Below are positions 52,097-55,024 of a stretch of 55,024 nt of DNA, in pieces. Where the stretch lies: the NCBI GenBank assembly GCA_900759565.1, contig CAAEVV010000021.1, positions 1-55,024 on the forward strand. The letters run 5' to 3'. The stretch's first letter is position 1, and each line of letters begins with the position of its first letter. The notes beneath the pieces were generated by a model. That model was given only the letters and a program-made list of their open reading frames with translations. It was not told the origin of the DNA and did not search any database. A program made the translations under genes and the position numbers. Origin of the DNA: an uncultured Collinsella sp. GTDB lineage: Bacteria > Actinomycetota > Coriobacteriia > Coriobacteriales > Coriobacteriaceae.

Positions 52097-52855
52097 CTAC
52101 GACAGTTCGTCGGCTACTTGGTGTTCGTAGAAGGCTTCGATTACGGCGTTAAAGTCGCGGGCGAAGTCTTCCATGGTTCCGTGCCAGGTGGCTCGGCCGG
52201 GTTTTCCCTGGCCAACATAGGCGGTTTGAATGCCGCAGGCGGGGCTGGGGAAGTCGCGCTTGGGGTCGTTGCCCACCATAAGGACCTCGTGTGGCTCGAG
52301 TCCCATCACCTGAAGCTGCTCTAGATAGTAGGTGGCATCGGGCTTGCAGCGGGTGGTGTTTCCCATGTGCGTGACGAGCTCAAAGGGGGCGTCGGCCAGG
52401 TCGCCCCAACCCATGCGGCACTCGATGGCCCCCTGCGGAAAGCTGGGGTTGGTAAAGAGCGCGCAACGCAGTCCTGCGTCCCGTACGGCCTGAAGCGCAG
52501 CGTGTGCGCCCGGCATGGCGTGAGCGTTAATGACATCGTCGTTCTTGTACGGAAGAACTTCGCGGTCGTAGTAGGTAAACGCCTCGTAGATAAGGGGATC
52601 GGAGAGGCAGATGCCGCATCGGCGCTCGACCTCGGTGCGGTAAAATTCAAGATTGGTGCGGTTATCCGTGCCGCTTCGGCGGTTGGCGTTGAGGTCGACC
52701 AGGATGGTGCCGAGGCGTGCCATCGTGCCACCGCGGCTGCGGCGTCCGATATCCGCGAGCATCGACGAGACATCCTTAAAATAGCGAAGGATGAACGCGT
52801 TGAGGTTGATGCTAAGAAGCGTCTCGTCCATATCGAAAACGACTGCTTTGAGCAC
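52097..52855 (-). CDS. HAD family hydrolase
   Basis: 252 residues. Motif I VVFDMDETLLS, motif II ALFTNPSFP, motif III near RCKPDATYY (lysine) and motif IV MVGNDPKRDF mark an active-looking HAD phosphatase with an alpha-helical cap. Substrate unknown. The GTG at 52855 follows GAAAGGTG. It diverges from rpsA across about 310 bases. Confidence 0.9.
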   Translation of the reverse strand: MLKAVVFDMDETLLSINLNAFILRYFKDVSSMLADIGRRSRGGTMARLGTILVDLNANRRSGTDNRTNLEFYRTEVERRCGICLSDPLIYEAFTYYDREVLPYKNDDVINAHAMPGAHAALQAVRDAGLRCALFTNPSFPQGAIECRMGWGDLADAPFELVTHMGNTTRCKPDATYYLEQLQVMGLEPHEVLMVGNDPKRDFPSPACGIQTAYVGQGKPGRATWHGTMEDFARDFNAVIEAFYEHQVADELS

Positions 52856-53169
52856 GCGGGCACCTTTCTCGATAAATCGTTCTAGAATCGTTGCTCCGGA
52901 TACTTTACCCCAAAGCCGTATGCCTAACTGCCTATCGTCAACTTATGGAGACGGTCGTCCACAAGATTGCGAAAAAGTCTCCATACGAGTAAAAAATCGC
53001 AGTTCACGCTTGAAATCGAAATGATTTCCCCGTAACCTATACGAACGTGATTGCATAAGCGTCACATTAGTATCTGTCGGCTCCCGAGTGTTCCTTAACG
53101 TTGTGTGCTTGTCGCACCCTTCTGTAGGTCCTAGCAATCGGGGCCCCGTAGTTCGAAAGGGGTCCACCT
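52856..53169. other. Intergenic region before rpsA
   Basis: 314 bases between divergent genes. It must contain the rpsA promoter, but no convincing -35/-10 pair with 16-18 base spacing was found; TTGCAT near 53051 with TATCTG 14 bases later is the nearest. A small GAAATC/GATTTC hairpin lies near 53010. No gene is seen. Confidence 0.5.
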
Positions 53170-54336
53170 TTGAGTGAGATTCAGAACTCGTCCATTTTCT
53201 CTCTTGACGATGTCAACGAGGAGGAGATGAACAACCTCATCGACGGTACGATTACCGACTTTGATGAGGGCGATCTCGTTAACGGCACTGTCGTTAAGAT
53301 CGAGCATGACGAGGTGCTCGTTGACATCGGATTCAAGTCCGAGGGCGTTATCCCGGTCCGCGAGCTGTCCATCCGCAAGGACGCTAACCCTGCAGACATC
53401 GTTGCACTCGGTGATCCCATCGAGGCTCTGGTTCTCCAGAAGGAGGACAAGGACGGTCGTCTGGTCCTGTCCAAGAAGCGTGCCGAGTACGAGCGTGCTT
53501 GGAACCGCATCGAGGAGAAGTTCAACTCCGGCGAGAACGTCGAGGGCGAGGTTATCGAGGTTGTCAAGGGCGGCCTGATTCTCGACATCGGCCTGCGTGG
53601 CTTCCTGCCCGCTTCCCTCGTCGACCTCCGTCGTGTCAAGGACCTCACCTCCTACATGGGCACCCGCATCGAGGCCCGCGTCATCGAGATGGACCGCAAC
53701 CGCAACAACGTCGTCCTCTCCCGTCGTGTCGTGCTCGAGGAGTCCCGTAAGGCCGAGCGCTCCGAGATCCTGTCCAAGCTCAAGTCTGGCATGCGTCTCC
53801 AGGGCACCGTTTCCTCCATCGTCGACTTCGGCGCTTTCGTCGACCTCGGCGGTATCGACGGCCTCATCCACATCTCCGAGCTCTCCTGGAACCACGTCAA
53901 CCATCCTTCCGAGGTTGTCAAGGTCGGCCAGGAGGTCGAGGTCGAGGTTCTCGACGTCGATCTCAACCGCGAGCGCATCTCCCTTGGTCTCAAGCAGACC
54001 ACCGAGGATCCGTGGCGCGCACTGGTCAAGAAGTACCCCGTCGGCGCTATCGTCGAGGGCACTGTGACCAAGCTTGTCCCGTTCGGCGCTTTCGTCGACC
54101 TGGGCGAGGGCATCGAGGGTCTGGTGCACATCTCCGAGATGGCCAACAAGCACGTCGACCAGCCTTCTCAGGTCACCCACGTGGGCGACAAGGTTCAGGT
54201 CAAGGTCATGGAGATCGACCTCGACCGTCGTCGTATCTCCCTGTCCATGAAGTCTGCTGCTGAGACTCTGGGCGTCGAGATTGAGGTCACCCCGCTGCCT
54301 TCCGAGAAGAAGGACGAGGAGACCGACGCCGAGTAA
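53170..54336 (+). CDS. rpsA: 30S ribosomal protein S1
   Basis: 388 residues with four S1 RNA-binding repeats at about 34-105, 120-185, 207-275 and 291-360; the family in Gram-negatives has six. Each repeat shows the G-x-x-V-x-G-x-V pattern, the last two with FGAFVDLG and GLIHISEL or GLVHISEM. It binds mRNA and helps initiation on the 30S subunit. The start is TTG at 53170, with AAAGGGG upstream, and gives the usual short acidic N-terminus; no ATG or GTG fits. The C-terminus is short and acidic. Confidence 0.96.
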   Translation: MSEIQNSSIFSLDDVNEEEMNNLIDGTITDFDEGDLVNGTVVKIEHDEVLVDIGFKSEGVIPVRELSIRKDANPADIVALGDPIEALVLQKEDKDGRLVLSKKRAEYERAWNRIEEKFNSGENVEGEVIEVVKGGLILDIGLRGFLPASLVDLRRVKDLTSYMGTRIEARVIEMDRNRNNVVLSRRVVLEESRKAERSEILSKLKSGMRLQGTVSSIVDFGAFVDLGGIDGLIHISELSWNHVNHPSEVVKVGQEVEVEVLDVDLNRERISLGLKQTTEDPWRALVKKYPVGAIVEGTVTKLVPFGAFVDLGEGIEGLVHISEMANKHVDQPSQVTHVGDKVQVKVMEIDLDRRRISLSMKSAAETLGVEIEVTPLPSEKKDEETDAE

Positions 54337-54360
54337 ATCGGTTTGACGATCACTTGTTTT

Positions 54361-54395
54361 AAGGGATCCGTCCGCAATGGACGGGTCCCTTTTTG
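54361..54395 (+). terminator. Terminator after rpsA
   Basis: AGGGATCCGTCC pairs with GGACGGGTCCCT around GCAAT, one wobble, followed by TTTTT. Beyond it, to 54640, there is no gene; only a CCCGCCTC/GAGGCGGG hairpin near 54490. Confidence 0.92.
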
Positions 54396-54641
54396 CATTT
54401 GTTGCCGTGATGCATGATGCTGTCCGTGCGCAATGCTGCCCGGGCTGTTCACAGGCTATGGGGTTGTTGGTACATGAAAAATGCCGACATCCCGCCTCGG
54501 GGAGGAGGCGGGAACGCACCGAGTAGACGGAGGGGTGCGGAGCGCGGTCGCGTCTCGACTGACGACGTTGCCCATCGACAACCCTATTGTACTGCATGGC
54601 GTGGTTCTTGGTTTATCGTGTCGAACGCTTGTGTTGTGCCA

Positions 54642-54668
54642 TTGCCTGCGGCAACGGTGTGCTACACT
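54642..54668 (+). promoter_or_regulatory. rnpB promoter with extended -10
   Basis: TTGCCT at 54642-54647, 15-base spacer, TACACT at 54663-54668 preceded by TGC, giving an extended -10. The predicted start near 54675 matches the expected 5' end of the RNase P RNA. Confidence 0.6.
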
Positions 54669-54674
54669 CTTGCA

Positions 54675-55024
54675 CTGCTGAGTGGGCTAGACGGTCGCGC
54701 GATGTGCTGCTTGCAGTACGCGTGAGGAAAGTCCGGGCTCCAGAGGGCGGGATGCCGGCTAACGGCCGGGCGGAGTGATCCGACGGAAAGCGCCGCAGAA
54801 AAGAAGACTCCCACCTGCGCCGCAAGGCGTAAAGGGAAAAGCTGAAACGGTGGTGTAAGAGACCACCAGCGTCGTGGCAACACGGCGGCTTGGCAAGCCC
54901 CATCCGGAGCAAGCGCGAATAGGAACGCTATGGGCCGGCCCGGTCCGCGTTCGGGTAGCGTGCGTGGAGCTGCACGGTAACGTGCAGACAAGATAAATGA
55001 CCGTTCACGACAGAACCCGGCTTA
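54675..55024 (+). ncRNA. rnpB: RNase P RNA, class A, 3' end cut by the window
   Basis: The universally conserved P4 halves are present: GAGGAAAGTCCGGGCTCC near 54723 and GACAGAACCCGGCTTA at the window end, about 290 bases apart. Between them lie GGGAAAAGCTGAAACGG, GGTGTAAGAGACCACCAGC and GAGCAAGCGCGAATAGG, all typical of bacterial type A RNA. It processes the 5' ends of tRNAs with the RnpA protein. Only the last few bases of the gene lie outside the window. The 5' end is placed by homology and by the promoter. Confidence 0.96.

Noticed and set aside
53131..54597. Open frame opposite rpsA and its leader
   Set aside because: Antisense to four well-formed S1 domains; the amino-acid content mirrors rpsA codon bias.
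54414..54725. Short + strand frames between rpsA and rnpB
   Set aside because: They run into the RNase P RNA gene, lack ribosome sites and have Arg/Gly-biased composition expected from GC-rich noncoding DNA.

Overview
The window looks like a chromosomal segment of a high-GC Gram-positive bacterium, most likely class Coriobacteriia and probably a Collinsella-like gut organism. This is inferred from the GC-rich codon use, a division cluster without ftsA but with SepF, YggT and DivIVA, an S1 protein with four S1 repeats, and the protein sequences themselves. No database search was possible. No rRNA, tRNA, CRISPR array, transposase or prophage gene was recognised.

Layout. 0.3-5.2 kb: a DUF1846 protein, a small winged-helix regulator, CTP synthase (pyrG) and a Xer tyrosine recombinase. 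5.5-21.1 kb: a full division and cell-wall (dcw) cluster on the + strand, mraZ-rsmH-ftsL-like-ftsI-murF-mraY-murD-ftsW-murG-murC-murB-ftsQ-ftsZ. It starts at a strong promoter preceded by MraZ-box-like repeats; murE and ftsA are absent. 21.4-29.3 kb: the post-ftsZ cluster pgeF-yggS-sepF-yggT-divIVA, split by a complete high-affinity phosphate operon pstS-pstC-pstA-pstB-phoU between pgeF and yggS. 29.4-32.0 kb, - strand: a nitroreductase and a low-affinity phosphate system (DUF47 protein plus PiT permease). 32.2-35.4 kb: a small possibly leaderless gene, a BI-1 family membrane protein, a PARG-like macrodomain protein and an SGNH hydrolase. 35.6-41.1 kb: thiD, thiC with a TPP riboswitch, a membrane-anchored hypothetical, yaaA and an M18 aminopeptidase. 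41.3-45.2 kb: polA and a Cof-type HAD hydrolase. 45.3-48.9 kb: argG behind a long leader that encodes an arginine-rich peptide, a 56-codon ORF, and argH. 49.3-55.0 kb: ndk, rpiB, a CyuA-type L-cysteine desulfidase, a HAD hydrolase, rpsA and the RNase P RNA, whose 3' end is cut by the window edge.

How the parts fit. The central 24 kb couples precursor synthesis (MurF, MraY, MurD, MurG, MurC, MurB), septal synthesis (FtsW, FtsI), the divisome (FtsL-like, FtsQ, FtsZ, SepF), polar organisation (DivIVA) and peptidoglycan editing (PgeF). Phosphate uptake is woven in: pstS overlaps pgeF by four bases. Regulation visible in the DNA includes a TPP riboswitch, an MraZ operator and a candidate arginine attenuator.

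Most noteworthy: (1) a 24-codon leader peptide before argG with six arginines in its last ten residues; (2) a yggT gene with no ATG, GTG or TTG near its real start, whose best initiator is ATC, and which lies in the same frame as the preceding sepF stop; (3) at least three families of intergenic dyad elements, including a three-copy family of which two copies bracket yaaA; (4) a PARG-like protein whose QEE signature reads QEA.
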